A DNA stretch of 64,000 nt from Pasteurella skyensis (GTDB lineage: Bacteria; Pseudomonadota; Gammaproteobacteria; Enterobacterales; Pasteurellaceae). A program made the position numbers and the translations under genes. Below the pieces are notes generated by a model. The model was not told where the DNA came from. It saw nothing but the letters and a program-made list of their open reading frames with translations, and did no database searches. The stretch lies in assembly GCF_013377295.1 (NCBI RefSeq), contig NZ_CP016180.1:1-64000 (forward strand), written 5' to 3'. Of this stretch, positions 53,401 to 63,185 are shown piece by piece; the first letter of the stretch is position 1; every line of letters starts with the position of its first letter.

Positions 53401-56400
53401 ACTGGTACTAGTGGCGATACAGTGAAGAAAGATCAAATTGCGGAAAGTGATGCAGATTATGGTATCGCTTTGGGAACAAGTTCTCGAACTGAAGTGGGTG
53501 CAGAAGCCAGTGTGGCGATAGGGCGTTTATCACAAACCAGAGTTGCAGGTGGTGTGGCACTTGGTTCTGAGTCAATTGCTAATCGTAAATCTATAGATTC
53601 TACAAAAGTAACAGCATCTGAAACAATAGATATAACAACAACTGACTTAATACAAGAAACAGATAATGTTTATGCTCTTGATGTTGCTGATGGTGATGAT
53701 AAAACCAAAATTAAGAATACTGTTAAAGGTGAATTAGGAGCTGTATCTGTTGGTACAGTAACAAGAAAATTTAAAACAAGAAAACCAGGTTTCAGATATA
53801 CAGGTGATAGTGAAGAAACAGGGGTAAAAACAGGCAATGATATTGCTGCTGCCGAGTTCGAAATCGAAGTTGCAACACGTCAAATCATCAACGTAGCTGC
53901 TGGTTCTGCAGATACTGATGCAGTCAACGTTGCACAGTTAAAAGCTGTGGCGAATGTGGCGAAGAAAAAATCGGTAGAAACAGTAAGTGCAGGTGATGGT
54001 GTAGGCATAACAACGTCGTCGAATGTAGGTGGAGTTGACTATAAAGTTGCAGTAAATGTAGATGATAAGACGATTGAAATAGTTACTATTGATGAAAATG
54101 GTAATAAAGTTATTAAGCAAGCAGATGGTACTTATCAAAATGAATCAGGTAATACAGTAACACCGACAGCGGTAACAAGTGTAGTTGTAGCTAAGACAGC
54201 TGATATCACAACAACCGATGGTCTAGCAATCCCAGTAGACGAGAATGCTTTAGCAACAGCAAAAGATATAGCAGAAGCAATTAATGCATCAAGTTTTAAT
54301 GTTCAAGCTAACGATCATGCGAAAGAGGAGATTTCAGCTGGAGAAACTGTTAAGTTTGTAGATGGAGATAATATAAAAGTTACTCAAGATGGAGCAAACT
54401 TTACAATAGCAACGAAGAAAGATTTAGTTGTTGACTCAATTGCACAATCAGACACAGGCGCCAAACTGACGCTAGGAGAAGATGCGATTACGTTAAGTAA
54501 AGGCAATGATCCAGTTAAGTTAACGGGAGTGAAAGCAGGAGAGTCAGGTACTGATGCGGTTAACTTTACGCAATTAAAGGCAGTCAAAGATATTGCTGAA
54601 GATAAATCAGTAGAGACGGTAGAAGCGAGTGCAGCAGCACAAACTTCGGGTTTAACGGTGACAGAGACGACAAATACAGCGACAGATAAAAACTGGAAAG
54701 TTGACTTAAATAAAGACACCTTAGCGACCCAGTTAGTTGTTGATGGTTCGGCATCAAAAGCGACGTTAGAAGAGGGATTAGATTTAACGTATAAGGCGAA
54801 TGGCACAACGAAAACTACATCATTAAAAACAGGTTTAGAGTTTGCAAATGGTGAGGGAACAGTTGCGAGTATTGATGCGGATGGAAAAGTTAAATATGGC
54901 TTAAGTGATGCTGTTCAAGCGGATATTGCGGCAGGTAAGAAACATACGGATTTAACAGTAAATGGAGGGACTTCGGTTACAGATACGTATAACACAACGG
55001 GCAATATTTTAGCGAAGAAAACAACAGTAGATGGACAGACTATCTTTGATGTTAAATTAGCGGATAAAGTTGTGTTAGGCACAGCAGGAGACCAAGTAGT
55101 AGTAGATGGCACAGCGGGTAAAGTAAAAGCAGGTCAGGTTACAGTAGATGGTAAAGCTGGTGATGTAACAGGTTTAACGAACGTAGATTTATCAGGTGCA
55201 GACTTTGGAACGGCAGGCAGAGCGGCAACGGAAGAGCAGTTAAAGCTGGTAGATACTGAAGCGAAGAAAAAATCGGTAGAAACAGTCAGTGCAGGAGCAG
55301 GTATAGCGATTGCGGAAACAGACGGTGCGAATGGAAAAGATTATGCTGTATCAGTAGATTTTGGAGAGGTAGCGGCTGGTAATGCAAAAGCAGTGACAGG
55401 AGGCGCGGTGCATACGGCGGTAGAAGCGGCGAAAGAGTCGGTAGAAGCAGACGGAGCAGATGCAGGGCTAACTGTGACAAAAGAAGCGGTAGCTGGAAAA
55501 GGCACGAAGTTTAAAGTTAAGCTGGATGATGCAACGAAGGCACAGTTGAAGAAAGAAGAGACGGTTTCAACGACAGATACGAACTTAACGGTAGATGGAA
55601 GTGCGACGAATGCGAGTGGAGCGAAAGACTTTAAGCTTGGTTTAGCGAAAGACTTAGTGATTGACTCGATAGGTAAGTCAGCGACAGGCGCCAAACTGAC
55701 GTTAGGAGAAGATGCGATTACGTTAAGTAAAGGTACTAAACCAGTTAAGTTAACAGGCGTGGCTGATGGAGAGTTGAGCGCATCAAGTAAGGATGCAGTA
55801 AATGGAAGTCAATTAAAAGCAGTCAAAGATATAGCTGAAGAAAAATCAGTAGAGACGGTAGAAGCGAGTGCAGCAGCACAAACTTCGGGTTTAACGGTGA
55901 CAGAGACGACAAATACAGCGACAGATAAAAACTGGAAAGTTGACTTAAATAAAGACACCTTAGCGACCCAGTTAGTTGTTGATGGTTCGGCATCAAAATC
56001 GACGTTAGAAGAGGGATTAGATTTAACGTATAAAGCGAATGGCACAACGAAAACTACATCATTAAAAACAGGTTTAGAGTTTGCAAATGGTGAGGGAACA
56101 GTTGCGAGTATTGATGCGGATGGAAAAGTTAAATATGGCTTAAGTGATGCTGTTCAAGCGGATATTGCGGCAGGTAAGAAACATACGGATTTAACAGTAA
56201 ATGGAGGGACTTCGGTTACAGATACGTATAATACAACGGGCAATATTTTAGCGAAGAAAAAGACAGTAGATGGACAGACTATCTTTGATGTTAAATTAGC
56301 AGATAAAGTTGTGTTAGGCACAGCAGGAGACCAAGTAGTAGTAGATGGCACAGCGGGTAAAGTAAAAGCAGGTCAGGTTACAGTAGATGGTAAAGCTGGT

Positions 56401-59400
56401 GATGTAACAGGTTTAACGAACGTAGATTTATCAGGTGCAGACTTTGGAACGGCAGGCAGAGCGGCAACGGAAGAGCAGTTAAAGCTGGTAGATACTGAAG
56501 CGAAGAAAAAATCGGTAGAAACAGTAAGTGCAGGAGCTGGTATAGCGATTGCGGAAACAGACGGTGCGAATGGAAAAGATTATGCTGTATCAGTAGATTT
56601 TGGAGAGGTAGCGGCTGGTAATGCAAAAGCAGTGACAGGAGGCGCGGTGCATACGGCGGTAGAAGCGGCGAAAGAGTCGGTAGAAGCAGACGGAGCAGAT
56701 GCAGGGCTAACTGTGACAAAAGAAGCGGTAGCTGGAAAAGGCACGAAGTTTAAAGTTAAGCTGGATGATGCAACGAAGGCACAGTTGAAGAAAGAAGAAA
56801 CGGTTTCAACGACAGATACGAACTTAACGGTAGATGGAAGTGCGACGAATGCGAGTGGCGCGAAAGACTTTAAGCTTGGTTTAGCGAAAGACTTAGTGAT
56901 TGACTCGATAGGTAAGTCAGCAACGGGTGCTAAACTGACGTTAGGAGAAGATGCGATTACATTAAGTAAAGGCAATGATCCAGTTAAGTTAACGGGAGTG
57001 AAAGCAGGAGAGTCAGGTACTGATGCGGTTAACTTTACGCAATTAGAGGCAGTCAAAGATATTGCTGAAGATAAATCAGTAGAGACGGTAGAAGCGAGTG
57101 CAGCAGCACAAACTTCGGGTTTAACGGTGACTGAGACGACAAATACAGCGACAGATAAAAACTGGAAAGTTGACTTAAATAAAGACACCTTAGCGACCCA
57201 GTTAGTTGTTGATGGTTCGGCATCAAAATCGACGTTAGAAGAGGGATTAGATTTAACGTATAAAGCGAATGGCACAACGAAAACTACATCATTAAAAACA
57301 GGTTTAGAGTTTGCAAATGGTGAGGGAACAGTTGCGAGTATTGATGCGGATGGAAAAGTTAAATATGGCTTAAGTGATGCTGTTCAAGCGGATATTGCGG
57401 CAGGTAAGAAACATACGGATTTAACAGTAAATGGAGGGACTTCGGTTACAGATACGTATAATACAACGGGCAATATTTTAGCGAAGAAAAAGACAGTAGA
57501 TGGACAGACTATCTTTGATGTTAAATTAGCGGATAAAGTTGTGTTAGGCACAGCAGGAGACCAAGTAGTAGTAGATGGCACAGCGGGTAAAGTAAAAGCG
57601 GGTCAGGTTACAGTAGATGGTAAAGCTGGTGATGTAACAGGTTTAACGAACGTAGATTTATCAGGTGCAGACTTTGGAACGGCAGGCAGAGCGGCAACGG
57701 AAGAGCAGTTAAAGCTGGTAGATACTGAAGCGAAGAAAAAATCGGTAGAAACAGTAAGTGCAGGAGCTGGTATAGCGATTGCGGAAACAGACGGTGCGAA
57801 TGGAAAAGATTATGCTGTATCAGTAGATTTTGGAGAGGTAGCGGCTGGCAATGCAAAAGCAGTAACAGGGGATAAAGTTCACACAGCAGTAGAAGCAGCG
57901 AAAGAGTCGGTAGAAGCAGACGGAGCAGATGCAGGGCTAACTGTGACAAAAGAAGCGGTAGCTGGAAAAGGCACGAAGTTTAAAGTTAAGCTGGATGATG
58001 CAACGAAGGCACAGTTGAAGAAAGAAGAGACGGTTTCAACGACAGATACGAACTTAACGGTAGATGGAAGTGCGACGAATGCGAGTGGCGCGAAAGACTT
58101 TAAGCTTGGTTTAGCGAAAGACTTAGTGATTGACTCGATAGGTAAGTCAGCGACAGGCGCTAAACTGACGTTAGGAGAAGATGCGATTACGTTAAGTAAA
58201 GGTACTAAACCAGTTAAATTAACAGGTATTAAGGCAGGGGAATCTGGCACAGACGCGGTTAATGTTGATCAATTAGAAGCTGTGAGAACAGTGGCTAGTC
58301 AGAAAACAAAATTGGTTGCTGGTGTTGGCACAACCTTAGATGGTTTAGGTACTGATGCGGATCCGTACAAAGTTAATGTTGACTTTGGTACTGTGACAGC
58401 GGGTAATACTAAAGCAGTGACTGGTGGTGCAGTTTATAATGCCCTTGCAGATAAAGCAGATAAAAACTTATCTAATATTGACAATGCAGGTAAACAGGTA
58501 ATTACTGGCTTAGTTGATGCAGAAGGGAAAGATGGTATTTCAGTGAATACAGCTGTTGATCCAAATACAGGTGTTAAGAAGTTTACTATCGGCTTAGATG
58601 CTGCTACAAACTTTGCCATTAGCAAAGTTGAAACAGTATCCTCTACAAACGCTAATTTACTTGTCGATGACAAAACTCAAAATGCATCGGGTGGTAAAGA
58701 ATTTAAAGTAACGCTAAATAAAGATTTAACTGATTTAGATTCTGTTGTGTTAGGTGATAAGGTTGCTGATGATGTAGTTTCTTTATCTAAAGATAAAGGT
58801 ATTAATGCAGGTAAGAAGCAAATTACTAATGTAGCTAGTGGTTTAGGTGGTAAAAACCTTAAAGATATTAAAAATACTGATGCAGAGTGGAACAATGCGG
58901 CAACAGTAGGAGATCTAACCAAAGTAGAAGGTAATGTTACTCATATCAATAAGATTATTGGTGGACAGAATGCAGATGGAAAACCAGTAGATGGAAACGG
59001 TGATCAACTGACGGACTCTGATGGAAATGCGATTACTACGGCAGAAGCATTAAAAACCTATGATGTAAGAGGACAAACTGCAACAAATGATAACACGGTC
59101 ATTTCAGCCATTAAAAATATGAATGAAGGTGGTATTAAATATTTCCACACGAATGATAAGAGTGGTCAAACTGTTGGAGGGGATGTCTCTGATACAGATG
59201 ATTCTAGTGCGTCAGGAAAATATGCGACAGCGATAGGTTATAATGCTTCAGCAGCGGCAGAAAATACCATCGCTTTTGGTAAAGGGGCGAAAGCAACTGC
59301 AGAAAACTCCATTGCCATTGGTACAGGTAATATTGTGAATGCGAAAAAATCTGGTGCTATTGGTGACCCAAGTATTATTGAAGCAAAAGATAGCAAAGGA

Positions 59401-60129
59401 ATGGCAGTAGAAGGCGTTTACTCTATTGGTAATGACAATGCAATTAACAGTTCAGATACTTTTGTGTTGGGTAACAATGTAAATAGCAAAAAAGTTGCAG
59501 GGAAAACCGTTGCTCAAGGTGATACTGTTGAAAACTCTGTTTATTTAGGGAGTAAAACCACAGCAACGAAAAGTGAAACTAATGCGGCTGGTAAGAAAGT
59601 CAGAGATGTTGGAAATAAAAACCTAAAATCTGATGGGACTAAAGGTAAAACAACTTCGGCTGGCGATAAAGGCACTGTTAAGTCAGCTACAGTAGGTGGA
59701 ATCACTTATGGTGGATTTGCTGGAGCAACAGCGAAAGGCGTGGTGTCTGTTGGTGCTGCTGATAGTGAAAGACGTATCCAAAATGTTGCGGCAGGTGAAA
59801 TATCACGTACTTCAACTGATGCGATTAATGGAAGTCAGCTTCATGCGACTAATAGAGCACTTGCTAATTTATCTGATAAATTAATGGACATTGATACAGG
59901 TTCAAAAGCAGGTATTGCTGGTAGTGCTGCTATTGCAATGTTAGGTCAAGCAAGAAATGCTGGCGATAGAGCGATTAGTGCTGGTTTTGCTACTCATCGA
60001 GGAGAGTCTGCATTAGCTGTGGGTGTTTCATCTTGGTCTGATAATGGAAAATGGTTGTTGAAAGGATCTGCATCTTATGATTCTCAACGCAACACAACCT
60101 TTGGTGGATCTGCAACTTATAACTGGTAA
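50488..60129 (+). CDS. Giant trimeric autotransporter adhesin 2 (YadA/Hsf type)
   Basis: Type Vc surface adhesin of 3213 residues. It has a standard extended signal peptide (MNKVFKVIWCNATQAMVAVS...) cleaved near residue 61. Head repeats lie at about 175-470, a neck (NVAAGWVNRESTDAINGSQL) near 541-560, and the Y-x-x-G-T module at about 577-656. A second large head runs from about 765 to 1035, with another neck near 1135-1158. Three stalk repeats of about 410 residues span 1312-2590. A distal head-like stretch at about 2895-2950 and a YadA anchor ending SATYNW complete it. It lies 490 bp after adhesin 1 on the same strand. Adhesins 1 and 2 resemble each other strongly at the C-terminus. Confidence 0.94.
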   Translation: MNKVFKVIWCNATQAMVAVSEFAKSQGKSSSCQSSKPASLGVKLSKLTVSLMLIFSGSAIAIDGAVEHGNNAIAGKNGVAVGKNAKSNITENGNTAQRNDAYINAVEDAVQKGIEASQQPNATVESIKSAVVARLNQSGINNIYFSNYIPSVITGDSIENALNALRDKATEALYVGTIAIGKDAAANKATDTIALGRKAKAGMKVQHVNAISIGANSRSTERNAIALGARAAAKGDSAITIGKDSMSSGTGAISVGANGFSEGTGTMSVGKNTMAYKDGSMALGAFAHAGNKDDTGSKYAIAIGQNSLASKGQSIAIGGGRDSNQGAVATGSQSIAIGGNTIAEGDSSIAIGGDDTNTAVAQDIDYTVTVASEGGVDVVKTQHKTIGDIYTELTGDDLQRMSHPDAGFTPNTNNKFGRYRNTVAGHAAVAIGDKAYAKGALGVAYGTGATVEDDAVAGTALGAGAKSTKINGVALGAGSQTDLDAKLYKKAEVQVLDIYGNAIPGKTAIFNGFSGGADNLQTGDQVSVGAKGFERQIKNVAAGWVNRESTDAINGSQLASVAGALKGEIDKAGKNTPFEYVDENNKPVDKLDDGNYYEENTVVLNPVNNKAYEAGTVLGSNGKGYKPDTVLYKDNPYPAGSIISGGKVYPKGTRFKSDGTAIDAAGNVAQEIASDPSLEITEADRIAAVTPKQRVANNVVIHAKSDASKAPKRVTNVAAGVEDTDAVNVSQIQNYFHTNTSSSAVSGNTTNLDLVNGIGGAKGGYSVAAGVNAQATGNYGSMALGYNSAASTSGAIALGMNSISAGESSVSIGYNATSSGQGSVSLGRKTKTTGSSVALGNLAEATGSSVAIGDESMASEASFAMGNKAKTTGAANVAIGNHALTEGTQSMAIGQGAQAKVEESLALGSFTHALGKQSVAIGNDAFATGEMSTVIGTRYIGNRTMANGHLGHGTSTSTDGKFAIAIGSGTGTGTSGDTVKKDQIAESDADYGIALGTSSRTEVGAEASVAIGRLSQTRVAGGVALGSESIANRKSIDSTKVTASETIDITTTDLIQETDNVYALDVADGDDKTKIKNTVKGELGAVSVGTVTRKFKTRKPGFRYTGDSEETGVKTGNDIAAAEFEIEVATRQIINVAAGSADTDAVNVAQLKAVANVAKKKSVETVSAGDGVGITTSSNVGGVDYKVAVNVDDKTIEIVTIDENGNKVIKQADGTYQNESGNTVTPTAVTSVVVAKTADITTTDGLAIPVDENALATAKDIAEAINASSFNVQANDHAKEEISAGETVKFVDGDNIKVTQDGANFTIATKKDLVVDSIAQSDTGAKLTLGEDAITLSKGNDPVKLTGVKAGESGTDAVNFTQLKAVKDIAEDKSVETVEASAAAQTSGLTVTETTNTATDKNWKVDLNKDTLATQLVVDGSASKATLEEGLDLTYKANGTTKTTSLKTGLEFANGEGTVASIDADGKVKYGLSDAVQADIAAGKKHTDLTVNGGTSVTDTYNTTGNILAKKTTVDGQTIFDVKLADKVVLGTAGDQVVVDGTAGKVKAGQVTVDGKAGDVTGLTNVDLSGADFGTAGRAATEEQLKLVDTEAKKKSVETVSAGAGIAIAETDGANGKDYAVSVDFGEVAAGNAKAVTGGAVHTAVEAAKESVEADGADAGLTVTKEAVAGKGTKFKVKLDDATKAQLKKEETVSTTDTNLTVDGSATNASGAKDFKLGLAKDLVIDSIGKSATGAKLTLGEDAITLSKGTKPVKLTGVADGELSASSKDAVNGSQLKAVKDIAEEKSVETVEASAAAQTSGLTVTETTNTATDKNWKVDLNKDTLATQLVVDGSASKSTLEEGLDLTYKANGTTKTTSLKTGLEFANGEGTVASIDADGKVKYGLSDAVQADIAAGKKHTDLTVNGGTSVTDTYNTTGNILAKKKTVDGQTIFDVKLADKVVLGTAGDQVVVDGTAGKVKAGQVTVDGKAGDVTGLTNVDLSGADFGTAGRAATEEQLKLVDTEAKKKSVETVSAGAGIAIAETDGANGKDYAVSVDFGEVAAGNAKAVTGGAVHTAVEAAKESVEADGADAGLTVTKEAVAGKGTKFKVKLDDATKAQLKKEETVSTTDTNLTVDGSATNASGAKDFKLGLAKDLVIDSIGKSATGAKLTLGEDAITLSKGNDPVKLTGVKAGESGTDAVNFTQLEAVKDIAEDKSVETVEASAAAQTSGLTVTETTNTATDKNWKVDLNKDTLATQLVVDGSASKSTLEEGLDLTYKANGTTKTTSLKTGLEFANGEGTVASIDADGKVKYGLSDAVQADIAAGKKHTDLTVNGGTSVTDTYNTTGNILAKKKTVDGQTIFDVKLADKVVLGTAGDQVVVDGTAGKVKAGQVTVDGKAGDVTGLTNVDLSGADFGTAGRAATEEQLKLVDTEAKKKSVETVSAGAGIAIAETDGANGKDYAVSVDFGEVAAGNAKAVTGDKVHTAVEAAKESVEADGADAGLTVTKEAVAGKGTKFKVKLDDATKAQLKKEETVSTTDTNLTVDGSATNASGAKDFKLGLAKDLVIDSIGKSATGAKLTLGEDAITLSKGTKPVKLTGIKAGESGTDAVNVDQLEAVRTVASQKTKLVAGVGTTLDGLGTDADPYKVNVDFGTVTAGNTKAVTGGAVYNALADKADKNLSNIDNAGKQVITGLVDAEGKDGISVNTAVDPNTGVKKFTIGLDAATNFAISKVETVSSTNANLLVDDKTQNASGGKEFKVTLNKDLTDLDSVVLGDKVADDVVSLSKDKGINAGKKQITNVASGLGGKNLKDIKNTDAEWNNAATVGDLTKVEGNVTHINKIIGGQNADGKPVDGNGDQLTDSDGNAITTAEALKTYDVRGQTATNDNTVISAIKNMNEGGIKYFHTNDKSGQTVGGDVSDTDDSSASGKYATAIGYNASAAAENTIAFGKGAKATAENSIAIGTGNIVNAKKSGAIGDPSIIEAKDSKGMAVEGVYSIGNDNAINSSDTFVLGNNVNSKKVAGKTVAQGDTVENSVYLGSKTTATKSETNAAGKKVRDVGNKNLKSDGTKGKTTSAGDKGTVKSATVGGITYGGFAGATAKGVVSVGAADSERRIQNVAAGEISRTSTDAINGSQLHATNRALANLSDKLMDIDTGSKAGIAGSAAIAMLGQARNAGDRAISAGFATHRGESALAVGVSSWSDNGKWLLKGSASYDSQRNTTFGGSATYNW
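54421..58260 (+). repeat. Three tandem repeats of about 1230 bp in adhesin 2
   Basis: Units begin at 54421, 55651 and 56890, with a partial fourth at 58120. Lengths are 1230, 1239 and 1230 bp. The 9-bp difference comes from a swapped neck: unit 2 reads GELSASSKDAVNGSQLKAV where units 1 and 3 read GESGTDAVNFTQL. Unit 3 also changes GGAVHTAVE to GDKVHTAVE. Large blocks are otherwise identical at the DNA level. Confidence 0.96.
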
Positions 60130-60175
60130 TACAGTAATAGTATAAGATTCAACTCATTGTAAATGAGGTAGTTTT

Positions 60176-60210
60176 ATAGCCAGTCTAAGCATTTAGACTG
60201 GCTATTTTTA
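60176..60210 (+). terminator. Terminator after adhesin 2
   Basis: A perfect 13-bp stem (60176-60188 with 60193-60205, arm ATAGCCAGTCTAA), a GCAT loop and a following T run, 47 bp after the adhesin stop. Confidence 0.9.
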
Positions 60211-60287
60211 TTAATAAAATAATTTAACTGTCTTTTTATACAGTAACAATATATACTTATACAAAAATAAATTAACGAGACACTACA

Positions 60288-60893
60288 ATGATAGGACGAT
60301 TACAAGGCAAAATTATTGAAAAAACACCACCAGAAATTGTATTAGATGTACAAGGAGTGGGTTATGAATTACTACTACCAATGACAAGTTTTTACGATTT
60401 ACCTAAAGTTGGGGAAGAGGTAACACTTTTTACGCATTTAAGTATTAGAGAAGATGCACATTTACTTTTTGGTTTTTCACAAAAAGTGGATCGCACACTG
60501 TTTCGAGCGTTAATTAAAACCAATGGAGTAGGTCCAAAACTGGCATTAGCTATCCTTTCTGCAATGTCGGTTAATGATTTCGCCACTGCAGTTGAGAATG
60601 AAGATATCATAAAATTGACTAAGATTCCGGGTGTCGGTAAAAAAACGGCAGAGCGATTATTGGTTGAGTTAAAAGATAAATTTAAGTCAATGGCACAAAC
60701 CGAGTTTTTTGTTGAACAATCTTCACTACAAACAACAACTATTAATACTGCTAATCCAAGTAATGAAGCAAAAGAAGCGTTAATTGCATTAGGTTATAAA
60801 GCAACGGAAATAGAAAAAATGTTAAAACGAGTTCAACAACAAGATCTTACCAGTGAACAAATTATTCGAGAAGCACTCAAAAAATCGTTATAA
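60288..60893 (+). CDS. ruvA: Holliday junction DNA helicase subunit RuvA
   Basis: RuvA binds four-way DNA junctions and loads the RuvB motor for branch migration. It has 201 residues (E. coli 203). The acidic pin is Glu55-Asp56 in [10 protein letters not shown], and helix-hairpin-helix motifs include [14 protein letters not shown]. The C-terminal domain III that contacts RuvB is present ([20 protein letters not shown]). ruvB and ruvC, its usual neighbours, are absent: an adhesin lies upstream and accBC downstream. Confidence 0.97.
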   Translation: MIGRLQGKIIEKTPPEIVLDVQGVGYELLLPMTSFYDLPKVGEEVTLFTHLSIREDAHLLFGFSQKVDRTLFRALIKTNGVGPKLALAILSAMSVNDFATAVENEDIIKLTKIPGVGKKTAERLLVELKDKFKSMAQTEFFVEQSSLQTTTINTANPSNEAKEALIALGYKATEIEKMLKRVQQQDLTSEQIIREALKKSL

Positions 60894-60910
60894 TACCCCT
60901 ATGATTTGTA

Positions 60911-60948
60911 ATATAGCGGTAACATCATATTAAAAATTTACAAATTTT
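60911..60948. repeat. Uptake-signal-like motif between ruvA and accB
   Basis: ATAGCGGTAACATCATATT is followed by a tail with AATTTACAAATTTT, 18 bp after the ruvA stop. Confidence 0.65.
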
Positions 60949-60993
60949 AAGTCTATATAGTTGTACTAATTGAGACAAACTGCTACGATCTGA

Positions 60994-61005
60994 CACGAAA
61001 TCGTG
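60994..61005. promoter_or_regulatory. Palindrome ahead of accB
   Basis: CACGAAATCGTG is a 12-bp sequence with perfect 5-bp arms, in the 267-bp gap upstream of accB. It could be an operator in the accBC control region, which is long in enterobacteria too. No regulator is suggested, and no clear promoter boxes were found. Confidence 0.3.
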
Positions 61006-61160
61006 ATAATTTCATTTAAAATGCTAAAAAATTATCGCAAATTAAGTAAATTTCAGGTAACCTAACGGCAATTTATTTTTACATTTATTTAACTATCTAA
61101 ATATTATTCATTTAGGTGGTTTGTTATTTATTCAATTTAACCTAAACGGATCTCATCATA

Positions 61161-61619
61161 ATGGATATTCGAAAAATTAAGAAACTTATTGAACTTGTTG
61201 AAGCATCAGGTATTACAGAATTAGAAGTAGCTGAAGAAGATGGTTCAGTACGTATTAGTCGTGAGAGTAATACACAAGTAGTCGCACAACCACAGCAACA
61301 ATATACAACAGCACAAACCGTAGAAGTAGCTCCTCCTGTAGAAAAAACTACTCCAACACCAGTATTGGAAAATACTGTGATATCAGGGCATACCATTGCT
61401 TCTCCAATGGTTGGAACGTTTTATCGTAGCCCAAGTCCAGAAGCAAAACCTTTTATTGAAGAAGGGCAAAGTGTGAAAGTGGGTGATACACTTTGCATTG
61501 TAGAAGCAATGAAAATGATGAATAAAATAGAATCAGATAAAGCAGGAATAGTGAAAGCAATTCTTGTTGATGATGGTGATGCGGTTGAGTTTGATCAAAA
61601 ACTTATCATCATTGAATAG
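61161..61619 (+). CDS. accB: Acetyl-CoA carboxylase biotin carboxyl carrier protein
   Basis: AccB carries the biotin of acetyl-CoA carboxylase, the first committed step of fatty acid synthesis. It has 152 residues. The N-terminal dimerisation part ([18 protein letters not shown]) is followed by a Pro/Gln/Thr-rich linker (about 38-75). The biotinyl domain holds Lys118 in EAMKMMNK, the attachment site. The thumb region found in E. coli (near 90-100) is present. It is cotranscribed with accC 18 bp later. Confidence 0.98.
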   Translation: MDIRKIKKLIELVEASGITELEVAEEDGSVRISRESNTQVVAQPQQQYTTAQTVEVAPPVEKTTPTPVLENTVISGHTIASPMVGTFYRSPSPEAKPFIEEGQSVKVGDTLCIVEAMKMMNKIESDKAGIVKAILVDDGDAVEFDQKLIIIE

Positions 61620-61637
61620 TTACGATAGGACATACAG

Positions 61638-62981
61638 ATGTTAAAAAAAGTTGTTATTGCTAATCGTGGTGAAGTTGCATTGCGCATTTTAAGAGCCTGT
61701 AAAGAGCTCGGGATTCAAACAGTTGCAGTGCATTCAACAGCAGATCGTGAGTTAAAACACGTACGCCTTGCTGATGAAACCATTTGTATTGGACCTGCTT
61801 CTTCAGTTAAAAGTTATTTGAACACTCCTGCTATTATTGCAGCCGCAGAAGTAACAGGGGCAGATGCGATTCATCCTGGATATGGTTTTTTATCTGAAAA
61901 TGCAGATTTTGCAGAGCAAGTTGAGTGTTCAGGTTTCGCCTTTATTGGGCCAACTGCTAATGTTATTCGCTTAATGGGGGACAAAGTTTCTGCCATTAAT
62001 GCAATGAAAAAAGCAGGGATCCCTTGTGTACCAGGTTCTGGTGGCGCTATTGGTGATGATGCAATTAAAAACAAAGAGATTGCAAATAAAATTGGTTATC
62101 CAGTGATTATCAAAGCCTCTGGAGGTGGTGGTGGTCGTGGGATGCGAGTTGTTCGCTCTGAAAAAGAATTAGCAGAAGCCATTGCGATGACTAAAACAGA
62201 AGCCAGAGCAGCCTTTAATAACGATATGGTATATATGGAGAAATATCTTGAAAATCCTCGCCATATTGAAGTTCAAGTACTTGCGGATACACAGGGTAAT
62301 GCGATTTATTTAGCAGAGCGAGATTGTTCTATGCAACGTCGCCACCAAAAAGTACTTGAAGAAGCGCCTGCTCCAGGCATTTCTGACGAGTTACGTCAAT
62401 TTATCGGTGAACGCTGTGCAAATGCGTGTCGTACCATTGGTTATCGAGGTGCTGGCACATTTGAGTTTTTATATGAAAATGGTGAGTTCTATTTCATTGA
62501 AATGAATACTCGAATTCAAGTGGAACATCCTGTAACAGAAATGATCACAGGTGTTGATCTGGTTAAAGAACAATTACGCATTGCATCAGGCTTACCATTA
62601 TCGGTTACACAAGATCAAATCAAAGTAAGAGGGCATTCAATAGAGTGCCGTATCAATGCAGAAGATCCAAGAAGTTTTCTTCCTTCGCCAGGAAAAATTA
62701 CACGTTTACACGTACCAGGTGGATTAGGTATACGTTGGGATTCTCATATTTATGCAGACTATACGGTACCACCTCACTATGATTCAATGATTGCTAAATT
62801 GATCACCTATGGTGAAACACGAGATATTGCTATTCGACGAATGGAAATTGCCTTATCTGAAATCATCATCGATGGTATTAAGACCAATATTTTGTTACAC
62901 CAAGATATTTTAAGTGATGAAAATTTTGTACAAGGAGAAATGAATATTCATTACCTTGAAAAAAAATTAGGCATTATTTAA
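61638..62981 (+). CDS. accC: Acetyl-CoA carboxylase biotin carboxylase subunit
   Basis: AccC carboxylates the biotin on AccB using ATP and bicarbonate. It has 447 residues (E. coli 449). The N-terminal Rossmann-like domain begins [17 protein letters not shown]. The ATP-grasp domain has Lys159 and the flexible GGGGGRGM loop at 162-169. The catalytic segment [14 protein letters not shown] lies near 288-301. Second gene of accBC. Confidence 0.99.
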   Translation: MLKKVVIANRGEVALRILRACKELGIQTVAVHSTADRELKHVRLADETICIGPASSVKSYLNTPAIIAAAEVTGADAIHPGYGFLSENADFAEQVECSGFAFIGPTANVIRLMGDKVSAINAMKKAGIPCVPGSGGAIGDDAIKNKEIANKIGYPVIIKASGGGGGRGMRVVRSEKELAEAIAMTKTEARAAFNNDMVYMEKYLENPRHIEVQVLADTQGNAIYLAERDCSMQRRHQKVLEEAPAPGISDELRQFIGERCANACRTIGYRGAGTFEFLYENGEFYFIEMNTRIQVEHPVTEMITGVDLVKEQLRIASGLPLSVTQDQIKVRGHSIECRINAEDPRSFLPSPGKITRLHVPGGLGIRWDSHIYADYTVPPHYDSMIAKLITYGETRDIAIRRMEIALSEIIIDGIKTNILLHQDILSDENFVQGEMNIHYLEKKLGII

Positions 62982-62993
62982 TCATCTCAAATG

Positions 62994-63023
62994 AAAACGG
63001 TACATTCTAAGTGCCGTTTTTTT
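62994..63023 (+). terminator. Terminator of accBC
   Basis: Stem AAAACGGTAC (62994-63003) with GTGCCGTTTT (63011-63020), allowing one G-U type pair, followed by T residues. It lies 12 bp after the accC stop. Confidence 0.8.
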
Positions 63024-63099
63024 GTTAATACATTCTTGTTACAACATCAACATTATTACTCAAAATTCTTTTTCTTTCCTTTTTTTGTTATCTTAAATA

Positions 63100-63132
63100 C
63101 AAGCGGTACGATCTTAACTAAAATTTACAAAT
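63100..63132. repeat. Uptake-signal motif ahead of adhesin 3
   Basis: ACAAGCGGTACGATCTT carries the full ACAAGCGGT core, followed by a tail with AAATTTACAAATTT. Confidence 0.8.
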
Positions 63133-63185
63133 TTATATTTATAATCAATAAGTTATTAATTGTTTATGAGTAAGGCGATGGTTTT

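Noticed and set aside
54384-58250. Long minus-strand open frames (up to about 230 codons) inside adhesin 2
   Set aside because: They are mirror frames of the low-complexity repeat codons of the adhesin, rich in Ser, Ala, Val and Leu, and recur with each repeat.
62991-63173. Short open frame after accC
   Set aside because: It spans the accBC terminator and an uptake-signal motif and has no family resemblance.
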